A DNA stretch of 64,000 nt, taken from Rhizobiales bacterium 62-17 (GTDB lineage: Bacteria; Pseudomonadota; Alphaproteobacteria; Rhizobiales; Beijerinckiaceae). Below the pieces are notes generated by a model, which saw only the letters and a list, made by a program, of their open reading frames with translations, was not told the origin of the DNA and searched no databases. Where the stretch lies: contig MKVW01000003.1 of assembly GCA_001898965.1 (NCBI GenBank), positions 359,682 through 423,681 on the forward strand. Direction: 5' to 3'. A program made the position numbers and the translations under genes. Every line of letters starts with the position of its first letter. Within the stretch, counting starts at the first letter, position 1. This document shows, piece after piece, positions 54,979 to 64,000 of the stretch.

Positions 54979-55368
54979 ATGATTGGTTACACAATGGTCG
55001 GAACCAAGGACTTGGAGAAATCTCTGCGTTTCTATGATCCGCTGTTCGCTGAAATGGGCTTGGATCAATGTTGGCGGGACGAGCAGTCGGCCTCCTGGGG
55101 AGACAAGTCCGACGAGACCGTCCCGCGTTTCTTCACCGGCTATCCGTTCGACGGCAGGGACGCGAGCGTCGGCAATGGCGGTATGACGGCCTTTCTGGCG
55201 GCCGATGCCGCTACCATCGATCGCCTGCATGCGCTGGCGATGCGCAATGGTGGCTCCGATGAAGGCAAGCCAGCGTTCCGGCCGCAATATAGCGAGACGT
55301 TCTACGCCGCCTATGTGCGAGATCCGGATGGCAACAAGCTGGCTTTCGTTTGTTATGAGGCGAAATGA
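54979..55368 (+). CDS. VOC family protein (glyoxalase-like)
   Basis: 129 residues with a strong site GAGAGGAG upstream of ATG 54979. The VOC pattern is MIGYTMVGTKDLEKSLRFYD, PLFAEMGLDQCWRD, GMTAFLAADAATIDRLH and YAAYVRDPDGNKLAFVCYE. This is the small group annotated as lactoylglutathione lyase-like. The substrate is unknown. It ends at a 12-bp hairpin shared with the convergent dsbA gene. Confidence 0.85.
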   Translation: MIGYTMVGTKDLEKSLRFYDPLFAEMGLDQCWRDEQSASWGDKSDETVPRFFTGYPFDGRDASVGNGGMTAFLAADAATIDRLHALAMRNGGSDEGKPAFRPQYSETFYAAYVRDPDGNKLAFVCYEAK

Positions 55369-55397
55369 AAATCCCCGGAGCGGGGCTCCGGGGATTT
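55369..55397. terminator. Bidirectional hairpin terminator
   Basis: AAATCCCCGGAG (55369-55380) and CTCCGGGGATTT (55386-55397) form a perfect 12-bp stem with a CGGGG loop. It lies directly after the VOC stop and 32 bases from the convergent dsbA stop, so it likely ends both transcripts. Confidence 0.8.
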
Positions 55398-55428
55398 CAA
55401 ATTCGCGCTGGGTTTAATCCGCAGTCGA

Positions 55429-56223
55429 TCAGATGCAATCGGTCTTGCCGCATTTGCGCAGGTTGCTGATCTTGTCCTGCAGCTTTTCGGCACCGACGGC
55501 ACCGACGACGATTTCGCTGCCGACGATGTAGGACGGCGTGCCGTTGAGGCCGAGGGTCTCGGCGATGTTCATGACTTCGCCGAGGCCGGCGCGGACGTCC
55601 GCGCTCGCCATGTCGGCTTGCAGCCTGTCGAGATTGGCGCCGGCTTCTTCGGCGACGGCAAGCGCCTGCGCCTTGCCGACCGGACCGCGGCTGCCACCGA
55701 GAAGCTTCTGGTGGAACTCCCAGTATTTCGCGGGATCGATCTGTTTCTTCAGCGCCATCGCCACCTGGGCAGCCTCGACAGAGCCCGGGCCGAGAACCGG
55801 AAATTCTTTAAGGATAACACGTAGATCGGGATTATCTTTCATCAGTTGCGAGAGGTCGTTGAGGGCGCGTTTGCAATAGCCGCAATTGTAATCGAAGAAT
55901 TCCACCAGCTGGATCTTGCCGTCCGGATTGCCCAGCACGGTCTGATATTTCGACTGGAAAATCTGCGGGCTGAGCTTGGCGACCGACTCCTGCTTGCGGG
56001 TCTCTTCCTGCGCCTGGGTGTGGCGCTCCATCTCCTCCAGCGCCAGGCGCATGACGTCCGGGTTTTTCAGCAGATAGTCCTTGATGATGGCCTCGACCTG
56101 CGCCCGCTCGGTCGTCGGCGTGACGACGGCGGGGCTGCGGGCGAGAATGCCGACGCCGAAGGCAAGCAGGGCGACCACCGCGAAGGCGGCGATCTTACCG
56201 GCGGTCGAATCGAGAAAACGCAT
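55429..56223 (-). CDS. DsbA family thioredoxin-fold protein
   Basis: 264 residues from ATG 56223. A membrane anchor or signal (IAAFAVVALLAFGVGILARS) precedes a helical linker (about 40-85). The thioredoxin fold has the redox site CGYC (114-117) in VEFFDYNCGYCKRAL and the cis-Pro loop LNGTPSYIVG. The C-terminus has a further Cys pair (CGKTDC). It is a periplasmic disulfide oxidoreductase of the BdbD/ScsC type, and the neighbour of M48 and aroQ in many Rhizobiales. Confidence 0.92.
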   Translation of the reverse strand: MRFLDSTAGKIAAFAVVALLAFGVGILARSPAVVTPTTERAQVEAIIKDYLLKNPDVMRLALEEMERHTQAQEETRKQESVAKLSPQIFQSKYQTVLGNPDGKIQLVEFFDYNCGYCKRALNDLSQLMKDNPDLRVILKEFPVLGPGSVEAAQVAMALKKQIDPAKYWEFHQKLLGGSRGPVGKAQALAVAEEAGANLDRLQADMASADVRAGLGEVMNIAETLGLNGTPSYIVGSEIVVGAVGAEKLQDKISNLRKCGKTDCI

Positions 56224-56340
56224 GTCCACATCCAGAAAGAGGGTATTTGGTCTCAATCTATAGGCCGAAAGCGGCTGAATCGCGAACGCGAACGGGACAC
56301 TTTGGTGTGAACGGCCACAATTGCGGATGTTACCGCGCCC

Positions 56341-57795
56341 TCAATCCTTCGGCGGGCGATATTCGAGGATGTCGTCGGCCTTCAGCCAGCCCGGGGAATT
56401 TTCCTTGAACTGCCGTTTGGCCCGGTCGGCCTGGGTGCGGGCCTCGACGAATTTGCCGACCAGGAACAGGCCCTGGGCGGCGCTCAGCATGGCATTGGCC
56501 TGATCGCCCTTGCGCTCATAAGCCATGGAGAGGAATTGGAAGGCGTCGGCGTTGTCGTCTTCTTCCTGGGTGACGCGGGTGAGAACCTTGATCGCGTCAT
56601 TGGCATAGGTCGGATTGTTGGTCGCCACATAGGCGTGGCCGAGCATGACGCGGATCGGCACGCCGCGCGGCGCCAATGCGGCGGCTTTGCGCAGCGGCTC
56701 GATGGCCTGGCCGGCACGCCCGGCTTCGAGCAGGGTCTGGCCTTTCAACTCGTGAAAGTAAGCATTGTTCGGCTGGGTCGCGATCAAAGCGTCGATCTGC
56801 GATAGCGCATCGGGCAGGCGGCCGTTGCGATAAGCGGCGACGGCGCGGGCATAGCGGGCGGCGAGCGACGTGTCGCTCAATGGATAGCGCCGGCCGGTCT
56901 CGGCCGTATTGCCGATGAAGGCGATGACCTTGGCGCGCACCAGATCATGCCGTGCCTGCAGGGCGGGATTTTCCGGCTTGTTGAAGTTGGGGCTGCGGCG
57001 CGATTGTTCCTGCAAATTGGAGATGCGCTCGGCCGGCAGCGGATGCGACAGCAGATAGGGATCGATCGCCTGCGACTTGAACAGCATTTCGTTTTGAAAG
57101 CGCTCAAGGGTCGTCAGCAGGCCTTTCGGCGATTGGCCGGTGGCGTTGAGATATTTGACGGCGGCGATATCGGCGGCCTGTTCCTCGCCGCGCTGATAGG
57201 AGAGCAGGGCGCGTCGCACCATTTCCTGGGGGCCGAGAATGGCGCCCATGGCGCCACCGGAGTCGACGCCGACCTGGCGGCTGCGCGCCGTGCCGACCAC
57301 AGCGCCGGCGCCGAGCAGCATGCCGGCCACCGCATAGATTTGCGCATTAGCCAGTTCGAGGCGCTGGCGCACCAGATGGCCGCCGGCGATATGGCCGGTT
57401 TCATGGGCGATGATGCCGATGATTTCGCTTGGCGTCTTGGCTTCCATCAAGGTGCCGAGATTGATGAAAATCTTGCGGCCGTTGGCGACGAAGGCGTTGA
57501 AGGCGCGATCCTGCACCAGGATGATCCGCGTCGCGCCAGCATTGACGCCGGCCGCCTTGAAAATCGGCGTGGCGTAGTCGCGCATCAATTGCTCGGTTTC
57601 CGCGTCGCGCACGATGATCTGGCTGGAACTTTGCGCTTGCGCCGGCCGGCTGACCGTCTGGCCTGCCATGATCAAGGCGCAGGCGATCAGCGCTAGGCGC
57701 TTCGCGCGATACGCGCTAGGGCTGCGCCGCGCGGATGATTTCGATGGATTTAGCGTCGGCACGTCCGGATTTGGGTGGTCCGGCAGGCGGGTCAT
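56341..57795 (-). CDS. M48 family metalloprotease with TPR C-terminus (BepA-like)
   Basis: 484 residues from ATG 57795. A basic region and signal-like helix (RLALIACALIMAGQTV) precede the M48 domain with zinc motif HETGH (131-135) and the third ligand region with SYQRGEEQAADIAAVKYL. The C-terminal 200 residues are TPR-like (ARAVAAYRNGRLPDALSQID and similar). It is a periplasmic quality-control protease for outer membrane proteins. It is upstream of dsbA on the same strand and divergent from an aminotransferase. Confidence 0.92.
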   Translation of the reverse strand: MTRLPDHPNPDVPTLNPSKSSARRSPSAYRAKRLALIACALIMAGQTVSRPAQAQSSSQIIVRDAETEQLMRDYATPIFKAAGVNAGATRIILVQDRAFNAFVANGRKIFINLGTLMEAKTPSEIIGIIAHETGHIAGGHLVRQRLELANAQIYAVAGMLLGAGAVVGTARSRQVGVDSGGAMGAILGPQEMVRRALLSYQRGEEQAADIAAVKYLNATGQSPKGLLTTLERFQNEMLFKSQAIDPYLLSHPLPAERISNLQEQSRRSPNFNKPENPALQARHDLVRAKVIAFIGNTAETGRRYPLSDTSLAARYARAVAAYRNGRLPDALSQIDALIATQPNNAYFHELKGQTLLEAGRAGQAIEPLRKAAALAPRGVPIRVMLGHAYVATNNPTYANDAIKVLTRVTQEEDDNADAFQFLSMAYERKGDQANAMLSAAQGLFLVGKFVEARTQADRAKRQFKENSPGWLKADDILEYRPPKD

Positions 57796-57848
57796 TGGCA
57801 ACTCTTGAGCAATTCTGGGGCGTATTCGGTTCAGCTAAGGCAGGCAGT

Positions 57849-59042
57849 ATGGCGATAGAACGGCGGCAGGGACAAGAGCGGGCGCGCAACGAGGCGGCGT
57901 TGCGCAGCCGGGTGGCACCCTTCCTGGCGATGGAAGTGTTCAAGGAGGCTGCGACGCTCGAAAGCGCCGGGCGGCGCATCATCCGGATGGAGACCGGCGA
58001 GCCATCGGCGCCGGCGCCGCGCGTCGTGCGCGAAGCGGCGATCCGAGCGCTGGAAAACGGCCGCATCGGCTATACGCAATCGCTCGGTCTGCCATCGCTG
58101 CGCGCCCGCATCGCCCAGCACTACCAGGAGACCTATGGCGTTCACGTGCCCATGGAACGGGTGGCGGTGACGACCGGCTCTTCCGGCGGTTTCATTCTGG
58201 CGTTTCTGTCATTGTTCGATGCCGGCGCCCGCGTGGCCGTCGCGGCGCCGGGCTATCCGGCCTATCGCAATATTCTCGAAGCCATCGACGTGGAGGTGGT
58301 GACGCTCGAAACCATGGCGCGCGACCGTCATGCGGTGACGGCCGCCATGATCGAGGCAGCCCATGCGCAGCGGCCGCTCGATGGCGTGTTGTTGATGAGC
58401 CCGGCCAATCCGACCGGGACGATGATGAGCGATGAAACCCTGGCCGAGATCAGCGCCACCTGCCAGCGGCTCGGCATCGCTTTCGTCTCCGATGAAATCT
58501 ATCACGGCCTGACCTATGAACGTCCGGCGCAGACGGCGCTCGCCTTCGGCGATCAGGCCATCATCGTCAATTCCTTTTCCAAATATTATTGCATGACCGG
58601 CTGGCGCATCGGCTGGCTGGTGCTGCCGGACTGGCTGATCCGCTCGGTCGAGCGGCTGTCGCAGAGTTTTGCGATTTCGCCGCCGACCTTGAGTCAGATC
58701 GCCGCGGAGAAAGCCTTCGATGCGATCGGCGATCTCGAAACCGTCAAGGCCGGCTATGCTCGCAATCGTGCCTTGCTGATCCAGGAATTGCCGCGCATCG
58801 GCCTGGGCGATTTTCACCCCGCCGACGGTGCTTTCTATCTCTATTGCAACGTCAGCCGCTTCACCAATGACTCGCTCGATTTCTGCAAGCGCATGCTCGA
58901 CGAAGCGGGCGTGGCGGCGACGCCGGGCGTCGATTTCGATCGTGAACACGGATCGAGCGCGGTGCGCTTTTCCTTCGCCGGCTCGTATGACGACATCGTC
59001 GAAGCGTTGGAGCGCTTGCAGCGTTGGCTGCCGAAAGCCTGA
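57849..59042 (+). CDS. Class I/II pyridoxal phosphate aminotransferase
   Basis: 397 residues from ATG 57849. The fold type I pattern is complete: METGEPSAPAP, YTQSLGLPSLRARIAQHY, SPANPTGTMMSDETL, VSDEIYHGLTYE and the PLP-lysine Lys245 in NSFSKYYCMTGWRIGW. Aspartate, tyrosine or alanine transamination is plausible. It is divergent from the M48 protease gene and followed by an 11-bp terminator hairpin shared with rne. Confidence 0.92.
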   Translation: MAIERRQGQERARNEAALRSRVAPFLAMEVFKEAATLESAGRRIIRMETGEPSAPAPRVVREAAIRALENGRIGYTQSLGLPSLRARIAQHYQETYGVHVPMERVAVTTGSSGGFILAFLSLFDAGARVAVAAPGYPAYRNILEAIDVEVVTLETMARDRHAVTAAMIEAAHAQRPLDGVLLMSPANPTGTMMSDETLAEISATCQRLGIAFVSDEIYHGLTYERPAQTALAFGDQAIIVNSFSKYYCMTGWRIGWLVLPDWLIRSVERLSQSFAISPPTLSQIAAEKAFDAIGDLETVKAGYARNRALLIQELPRIGLGDFHPADGAFYLYCNVSRFTNDSLDFCKRMLDEAGVAATPGVDFDREHGSSAVRFSFAGSYDDIVEALERLQRWLPKA

Positions 59043-59047
59043 AACGA

Positions 59048-59073
59048 CAAAGCCGGGCAGAAGCCCGGCTTTG
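59048..59073. terminator. Bidirectional terminator between aminotransferase and rne
   Basis: CAAAGCCGGGC (59048-59058) and GCCCGGCTTTG (59063-59073) form a perfect 11-bp stem with a 4-base loop. It lies between convergent stops at 59042 and 59101. Confidence 0.8.
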
Positions 59074-59100
59074 CTGATTAGTTGATTGAAGCGACTTGCC

Positions 59101-62013
59101 CTAGCTGCCGCTCAAGGTCGACTTGGCGCGCTGCCACCAACCACCGCGCTTCTGTTGCGGGGCGGGGGCCTCGGGCAGCAATTCGACTTCGCGATGCACC
59201 GACTTGGCTTCTTCCGACGCAGTCGCTTCGGCGGCGACTTCCTTCACGGCGATCGGCGCTGACGGCTGTTCCGCCTCGTGATGGGCGTGCACCGGTTCTG
59301 TCGGCGCCAGCGAAGCCGGCGTGACATCATGCACGGTTTCGAGATGCGACACCTCGGCCTCGTCGGCGGACGCAGCATAAGGCGCGAATTCGGGCTCGGG
59401 CTGGCCGTCGTCGGTTTTCACCCACGCGCCTTCCTGGGCGCGGCGCGGTTCATATTCGTCGCCGTCGCTGTTGCGCGGCAGGCCATAGGGGCCGCGACGA
59501 TTGTTCCGGCGCGTCCGCCGGCGTCCACGTCCCTCACGATTCTCGCGGCCTTCCCGCTCCTCGCCGTTGACCGTCTCGCCATTCTCGTCGGTGGCTTCGA
59601 CCTCCGCTTCACCGTTGAACGGTGCTTCGAGGCCGGCGGCGACCGCCAGGGCATCGTCGGATGGCTGCGGCGCGGACGGATCGATGCCGGAGGATTCGCG
59701 GTTGCGGCCACGACGACGGCGACGACGGCGGCGACCGCCTTCCTGTTCGCCGTCCGAACGGGCTTCCTGGCTCTCGTTCTGCTCTTCGCTCTCGTCTTCT
59801 TCGGCCTCGTCGCCTTCTTCCACATCATAGGGCGAGATGGAATCGACACGCACCAGTGGACGCGGCGCGGCAGGCACGGGCGTTGCCGTCGCCGGCTCGC
59901 CGCGTTCGAGCGAATGATAGACCGAGCCCGACAGGGTGTCGTCGGCAAGCACGGTGATGGCGACGCCGAAACGCTCTTCCAGCTCTCTGAGATGGGCGCG
60001 CTTCTGGTTGAGGATGTAGAGGGCGACGACGCTGCGCGTCTTCACCGTCATATTGTGGGTGGCGTTGCGGATCAGCGCATCTTCCAGAACGCGCAGCACG
60101 TGCAGGGCGATCGACGAGGTCGAACGCACCGTGCCGGCGCCGGCGCAATGCGGGCAGACCACGCTGGAGCCTTCGAGCACGCCAGGGCGCATGCGCTGGC
60201 GCGACATTTCCAACAGGCCGAAATGCGAGATGCGGCCAACCTGGATGCGGGCACGGTCGGCCTTCAGCGCTTCCTTCAGACGTCGTTCGACGGTGCGATT
60301 GTTTCGGTGTTCCTCCATGTCGATGAAATCGACGACGATGAGGCCCGCGAGATCGCGCAGACGCAGCTGCCGCGCCACTTCGTCGGCCGCTTCGATATTG
60401 GTGCGAAGCGCCGTGTCCTCGATATTGTGCTCGCGAGTGGAGCGGCCCGAGTTCACGTCGATGGCGACGAGCGCCTCGGTCGAATTGATAACGATATAGC
60501 CGCCCGACTTCAGGGTGACCTGGGTCGAGAACATGCCGTCGAGCTGCTGCTCGACGCTGTATTTGGCGAAGAGGGGCTGCGGCTCGTTCCACAGGCGCAC
60601 GTTGCGCACATGGCTTGGCATCAGCATGCCCATGAAGCTGCGCGCTTCCTCGAAGCCGGCATCACCCGAGACGGTGATGTCGTCGATGTCCTTGTTAAAG
60701 AGGTCGCGGATCGAGCGCTTGATCAGCGAGCCTTCTTCGTAGACGAGGCTGGGGGCCGTGGATTCGAGCGTCAATTCGCGCACCGATTCCCACATGCGCA
60801 GCAGATATTCGAAGTCGCGCCGCACTTCCTGCTTGGTGCGCGAGGCGCCGGCGGTGCGCAGGATCACGCCCATGCCTTCCGGCACGTCGAGTTCCTGGGC
60901 GATTTCCTTGAGGCGCTTGCGATCCTCGCCATCGGTGATCTTGCGGGAAATGCCGCCGCCACGCGCCGTGTTCGGCATCAGCACCGAATAGCGGCCGGCG
61001 AGCGACAGATAGGTGGTCAGGGCCGCGCCCTTGTTGCCGCGCTCTTCCTTGACGACCTGGACGAGCAGGACCTGGCGGCGGCGGATGACTTCCTGAATCT
61101 TGTATTGGCGACGGCTGCGCGCGGCACGGCGCGGCATCTCCTCTAGCGCGTCGCCGCCGAGCATTTCGACATGCTCTTCTTCTTCGTCCTCGCCGGCGCC
61201 GTCCTCGTCGTCCTCATCCTCGTCGTCGGAGGTGGCTTCGGCATGGTCGCCGTTGTGCTCTTCGCCGTCTTGGTTGTCTTCGGATTGGCTTTCCTCGACT
61301 TGGCCTTCGTCGCTTTGGCGCGCTTCGACCGGTTCGACCTCATGCGAGGCTTCGACGGCGACAGGCTCATCGGTTTCGGCCGGTTGCAGGGCTTCGATCG
61401 GTTCGGGAGGCGTGGCGTCCGAGCCCTCGATCAGGCGCGCCGGCTCTTCGGCCGCAGAAGCCGCTTCGGCGACCGGCACGGCCTGATGCTCGTCCTCGCC
61501 GTGATGGGGCAGGAAATCCGCGTCGGGCTGTTCGGCCGGAATGTCGAGAGCAGGCTCGCCATTCTCACCGTTGATTTGCTCGCCGTCTTGAAGTTCGCCG
61601 TCCTGCAATTCGCCGGAAACGGTCTCGTCGCCATGGGCGGCGCGACGTTCGGAGCGATCGCGGCCGCGCCGGTTGCGGCGGCTGCGGCGGTTGGAGCGGG
61701 GCTCTTCCTCTTCCTCTTCACTGTGCTGGCGGGCTTCCTCTTCGAGGAGCGCCTGCCGATCAGCGACGGGGATCTGATAATAATCCGGATGGATTTCCGA
61801 GAAGGCGAGGAATCCATGGCGGTTGCCGCCATATTCGACAAAGGCCGCCTGAAGGGACGGTTCGACCCGTGTCACCTTGGCGAGATAGATATTGCCTCTG
61901 AGCGGTTTCTTATTGGCTGCCTCGAAATCGAAATCCTCAATGCGGTTACCGCGCAGCACCACAACCCGGGTCTCCTCCGGGTGCGATGCATCTATAAGCA
62001 TCTTGTTGGCCAT
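59101..62013 (-). CDS. rne: Ribonuclease E
   Basis: 970 residues. The S1 domain starts at RGNIYLAKVTRVEPSLQAAF. It is split by a very acidic insertion (about 95-285, with runs such as DDEDEDDEDGAGEDEEEE and a tandem ELQDG repeat) and resumes at YKIQEVIRRRQVLLVQVVKE. The catalytic core keeps VAIDVNSGRSTRE and LIVVDFIDMEEHRNNR, the DNase I-like subdomain Asp pair. The zinc-link is VVCPHCAGAGT. The C-terminal half is disordered and Arg-rich ([15 protein letters not shown]), the degradosome scaffold and RNA-binding part. The acidic insertion is typical of alphaproteobacteria. Confidence 0.97.
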   Translation of the reverse strand: MANKMLIDASHPEETRVVVLRGNRIEDFDFEAANKKPLRGNIYLAKVTRVEPSLQAAFVEYGGNRHGFLAFSEIHPDYYQIPVADRQALLEEEARQHSEEEEEEPRSNRRSRRNRRGRDRSERRAAHGDETVSGELQDGELQDGEQINGENGEPALDIPAEQPDADFLPHHGEDEHQAVPVAEAASAAEEPARLIEGSDATPPEPIEALQPAETDEPVAVEASHEVEPVEARQSDEGQVEESQSEDNQDGEEHNGDHAEATSDDEDEDDEDGAGEDEEEEHVEMLGGDALEEMPRRAARSRRQYKIQEVIRRRQVLLVQVVKEERGNKGAALTTYLSLAGRYSVLMPNTARGGGISRKITDGEDRKRLKEIAQELDVPEGMGVILRTAGASRTKQEVRRDFEYLLRMWESVRELTLESTAPSLVYEEGSLIKRSIRDLFNKDIDDITVSGDAGFEEARSFMGMLMPSHVRNVRLWNEPQPLFAKYSVEQQLDGMFSTQVTLKSGGYIVINSTEALVAIDVNSGRSTREHNIEDTALRTNIEAADEVARQLRLRDLAGLIVVDFIDMEEHRNNRTVERRLKEALKADRARIQVGRISHFGLLEMSRQRMRPGVLEGSSVVCPHCAGAGTVRSTSSIALHVLRVLEDALIRNATHNMTVKTRSVVALYILNQKRAHLRELEERFGVAITVLADDTLSGSVYHSLERGEPATATPVPAAPRPLVRVDSISPYDVEEGDEAEEDESEEQNESQEARSDGEQEGGRRRRRRRRGRNRESSGIDPSAPQPSDDALAVAAGLEAPFNGEAEVEATDENGETVNGEEREGRENREGRGRRRTRRNNRRGPYGLPRNSDGDEYEPRRAQEGAWVKTDDGQPEPEFAPYAASADEAEVSHLETVHDVTPASLAPTEPVHAHHEAEQPSAPIAVKEVAAEATASEEAKSVHREVELLPEAPAPQQKRGGWWQRAKSTLSGS

Positions 62014-62706
62014 AGGGGTCTCTTGTGACTCTGTCTTGATGGGCCCGCGACGGCGGCGACGCGGAAAATCCGCGTGCTGATGCGCGCTCCGCCGTGAGGC
62101 GGGGCGAGGGCGTCGGAGCCGGATGGATGGAAAAAGCTGTTAATGTCGGGACAAGGTCGATCGCGTTCCGCAGCGAAGCCGGCATTGGCCGGTCGGTAAC
62201 GGGACGGAGCGAATTCATGGGGGAGGGAGCGGCGCGTCTATCGACGCGACCGGGATCGCCTCTCCGGGGAAAGGTCGTTGCCTGGATGTTTCGTCTGCGC
62301 TGTCCGGGCCTGTCGCCCTTCGCGTGACGGATCATTGCCTACTCACCTGTGCACATCAGCGTGCGCCGGCGCCGGATGGGCCGGAATGCCTGACCGCGGG
62401 CCACATGACCATTCAGGTGGCGGCCGCGCCGGAGTTGAAACCGTCTGATGCAAACCCCGTAAAACTCGGGAGGCACTTCGACTGGACCGCGACGCCCCTC
62501 CTGGGTGCGCCGTCAGGCTGGCCCGCGTCCGGCAGGCATTTGATACATATGACGGTTGTGAGAGTCTGACAAGTTTCCTGACGACTGTGGCGAAAGAGCC
62601 ACAGAGTTTGGTAACCGCGTGCGCGCTCGTTACCGGGCGTTAACCCCTGCGCGACTATGGCTTACAAGAGATTAAGACCGGTCACACTTGGCGGATTCCG
62701 GGCCAA
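62014..62706. other. Long divergent interval between rne and amiC
   Basis: 693 bases without a supported gene. A perfect hairpin CTGTGGC-GAAAGA-GCCACAG lies at 62585-62604, about 100 bases before amiC. The region nearer rne is GC-rich and free of good frames. It would hold both promoters and a long rne leader, in line with autoregulation of rne through its own 5' UTR. No small RNA gene was recognised. Confidence 0.55.
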
Positions 62707-64000
62707 ATGCGCTCCAGCACTGCATTTTTTCATGAAGGTTCCCGTCGGACCAGCCGGTCCGCGGTCCTGGCGTTGACCCTGTTCGCGGGCTGTCTCTATC
62801 CGGCGGCTGGGCAGCAGGGGACGGAAACACCTCGCAATATCTCTACAGCCACGATCAAGCCTAGTGGAACGCCGATCGTCACGGCGGCGCGGATCGTGCG
62901 TCAGGACGACCTGACACGGTTGGTTTTCGACATTTCCGAGCCGGTTACGCCCCGGGCCTTCGTCATGAGCGGGCCAAACCGGGTGATTCTCGATCTTCCG
63001 GAGGTGGCTTTTCAGATCGATCCGTCGGCCGGACAACTCAAAACCAGTCGCGGCCGGCCCGGCAGCCATGGCCTTGTTTCGTCTTTCCGGTTTGGCCGGC
63101 TGGCGGCGGGCAAGGCGCGGGTGATCATCGATTTGACCGATCCAGCGCGAATCGTGCGGGCCGAAACAGAGGCTTATGACGAAGGCGGCCAGCGGTTGGT
63201 GGTCGAATTGGCGCGCACCGACGCGGACAGTTTCGCCCAGGCGGCGCGCGAATCGGTGCAGGACGTGGCGGCGCCGCAGCCGTTGCGCGTCGAAACCGAT
63301 GCCTCCAAACAGATTGCTGCCGGCACCAAGCCGGTGGTGGTGATCGATCCGGGGCATGGCGGCATCGACACCGGCGCCATCCGGCCGGGCGTGCCCATCG
63401 AAAAAGACCTGGTCCTCGACTTCTCGCGCACGCTCGCCGAGCAATTACGTAAGACCGAGCGTTATCAGGTGGTTCTGACCCGCGACGAGGATATTTTCGT
63501 GCCGCTCGGCGAGCGCGTGCGCATCGCCCAGATGGCGCAGGCACAGCTTTTGGTTTCCGTGCATGCCGATACGATGCGGGCGCCGGGCGTTTCCGGCGCC
63601 ACCGTCTATACGGTTTCTGAAAGGGCATCAGACCGTTACGCGGCGAAGCTCGCGGAACAGGAGAACCTGGCCGATCAGATCGCGGGCTTTGACGTCAAAG
63701 GCGACGAAACCAGCGGCGTCACCGACATTCTGTTCGATCTGACGCGGCGCGAGACACGCGCCTATAGCCACCTGTTTGCCCGCACCTTGATGTCGGTGTG
63801 GAAGGAGGCGGGCAATCTCAATAAGAATCCGATGCGTTCGGCCGGTTTTCATGTGCTGAAAGCCCCGGATGTGCCGTCGGTTCTGCTCGAAATCGGCTAT
63901 CTGTCGAGCGCCCATGACGCGGCGCAGATGCGCACGCCGGAGTGGCGGGAAAAGGCGGCCAGTGCGGTCGCGCGCTCGATCGATTCGTTTTTCGAGCCAC
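62707..64000 (+). CDS. amiC: N-acetylmuramoyl-L-alanine amidase AmiC-type (partial)
   Basis: The frame from ATG 62707 runs off the right edge (431 codons seen). After a signal segment (SAVLALTLFAGCLYPAAGQ) comes an AMIN domain (LTRLVFDISEPVTPRAFVMS, NRVILDLPEVAFQI). The Amidase_3 domain follows with VVVIDPGHGGIDTGAIRPG, LVSVHADTMRAPGVSGATVY and the Glu of SVLLEIGYLSS. It cuts peptidoglycan stem peptides during cell division. It is divergent from rne, as in most Rhizobiales. The last part of the protein lies outside the window. Confidence 0.95.
   Translation, partial: MRSSTAFFHEGSRRTSRSAVLALTLFAGCLYPAAGQQGTETPRNISTATIKPSGTPIVTAARIVRQDDLTRLVFDISEPVTPRAFVMSGPNRVILDLPEVAFQIDPSAGQLKTSRGRPGSHGLVSSFRFGRLAAGKARVIIDLTDPARIVRAETEAYDEGGQRLVVELARTDADSFAQAARESVQDVAAPQPLRVETDASKQIAAGTKPVVVIDPGHGGIDTGAIRPGVPIEKDLVLDFSRTLAEQLRKTERYQVVLTRDEDIFVPLGERVRIAQMAQAQLLVSVHADTMRAPGVSGATVYTVSERASDRYAAKLAEQENLADQIAGFDVKGDETSGVTDILFDLTRRETRAYSHLFARTLMSVWKEAGNLNKNPMRSAGFHVLKAPDVPSVLLEIGYLSSAHDAAQMRTPEWREKAASAVARSIDSFFEP

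Noticed and set aside
59278..61146. Open frame of about 622 codons antisense to rne
   Set aside because: Arises from the acidic and Arg-rich repeats of rne read backwards.
1..64000. tRNA, rRNA or CRISPR array
   Set aside because: No cloverleaf-like T-loop sequence in a gene-free stretch, no rRNA segment and no regularly spaced repeats were seen.

Overview
The window is GC-rich DNA from an alphaproteobacterium, most likely of the Hyphomicrobiales (Rhizobiales). The evidence is the gene set: B12-dependent NrdJ, an NDUFA12-type complex I subunit, DUF2155 and DUF1236 proteins, an RNase E whose S1 domain carries a long acidic insertion, and unfused trpE and trpG. The genus cannot be fixed from this sequence alone. 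No rRNA, tRNA or CRISPR array was seen.

Layout. 0-6 kb: the end of a proline-rich protein, a secreted DUF1236 protein, and a four-gene minus-strand catabolic operon (TctC-type binding protein, two alpha/beta hydrolases, a LigI-like amidohydrolase). A divergent LysR regulator with two winged-helix domains faces this operon. 6-17.5 kb: housekeeping genes moeA, moaC, trpC, trpD and trpG, then a Tat-exported phosphoesterase gene on the other strand that separates them from trpE, then ppiD, tpiA and a shikimate dehydrogenase-like gene. 17.5-23 kb: accessory regulators and exporters (LysR/MFS, TetR/O-methyltransferase, a second MFS gene). 23-28 kb: a defence-type island with a RES/Xre toxin-antitoxin pair, a decayed copy of the end of the neighbouring MFS gene, and a lower-GC 1057-residue protein. 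That protein combines SIR2, a STAND-type P-loop NTPase, TPR-like repeats and a cold-shock-like C-terminus. 28-36 kb: nrdJ with candidate tandem NrdR boxes, then two acetoacetate decarboxylase-like paralogues with an SRAP gene remnant and a low-GC FkbM methyltransferase between them. 36-40 kb: NDUFA12, DUF2155, an ECF41 sigma operon with a near-consensus ECF41 promoter, and aat. 40-52 kb: an accessory block with a methyltransferase, a ferric-type ABC transporter operon containing a hydrolase, and a siderophore uptake locus (AraC, TonB receptor, PepSY protein, small membrane protein). 52-64 kb: accC, accB, aroQ, dsbA, an M48 protease, an aminotransferase, rne and the start of amiC.

The window alternates between conserved alphaproteobacterial neighbourhoods (ppiD-trp-moa, M48-dsbA-aroQ-acc-aat-DUF2155-NDUFA12, rne-amiC) and inserted accessory blocks. 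The most novel element is the SIR2-STAND-TPR protein and the small island around it. Other points of interest are a dispersed palindrome present three times, a hydrolase without its nucleophile, and a 17-codon leader frame that overlaps the start of an ABC permease gene.
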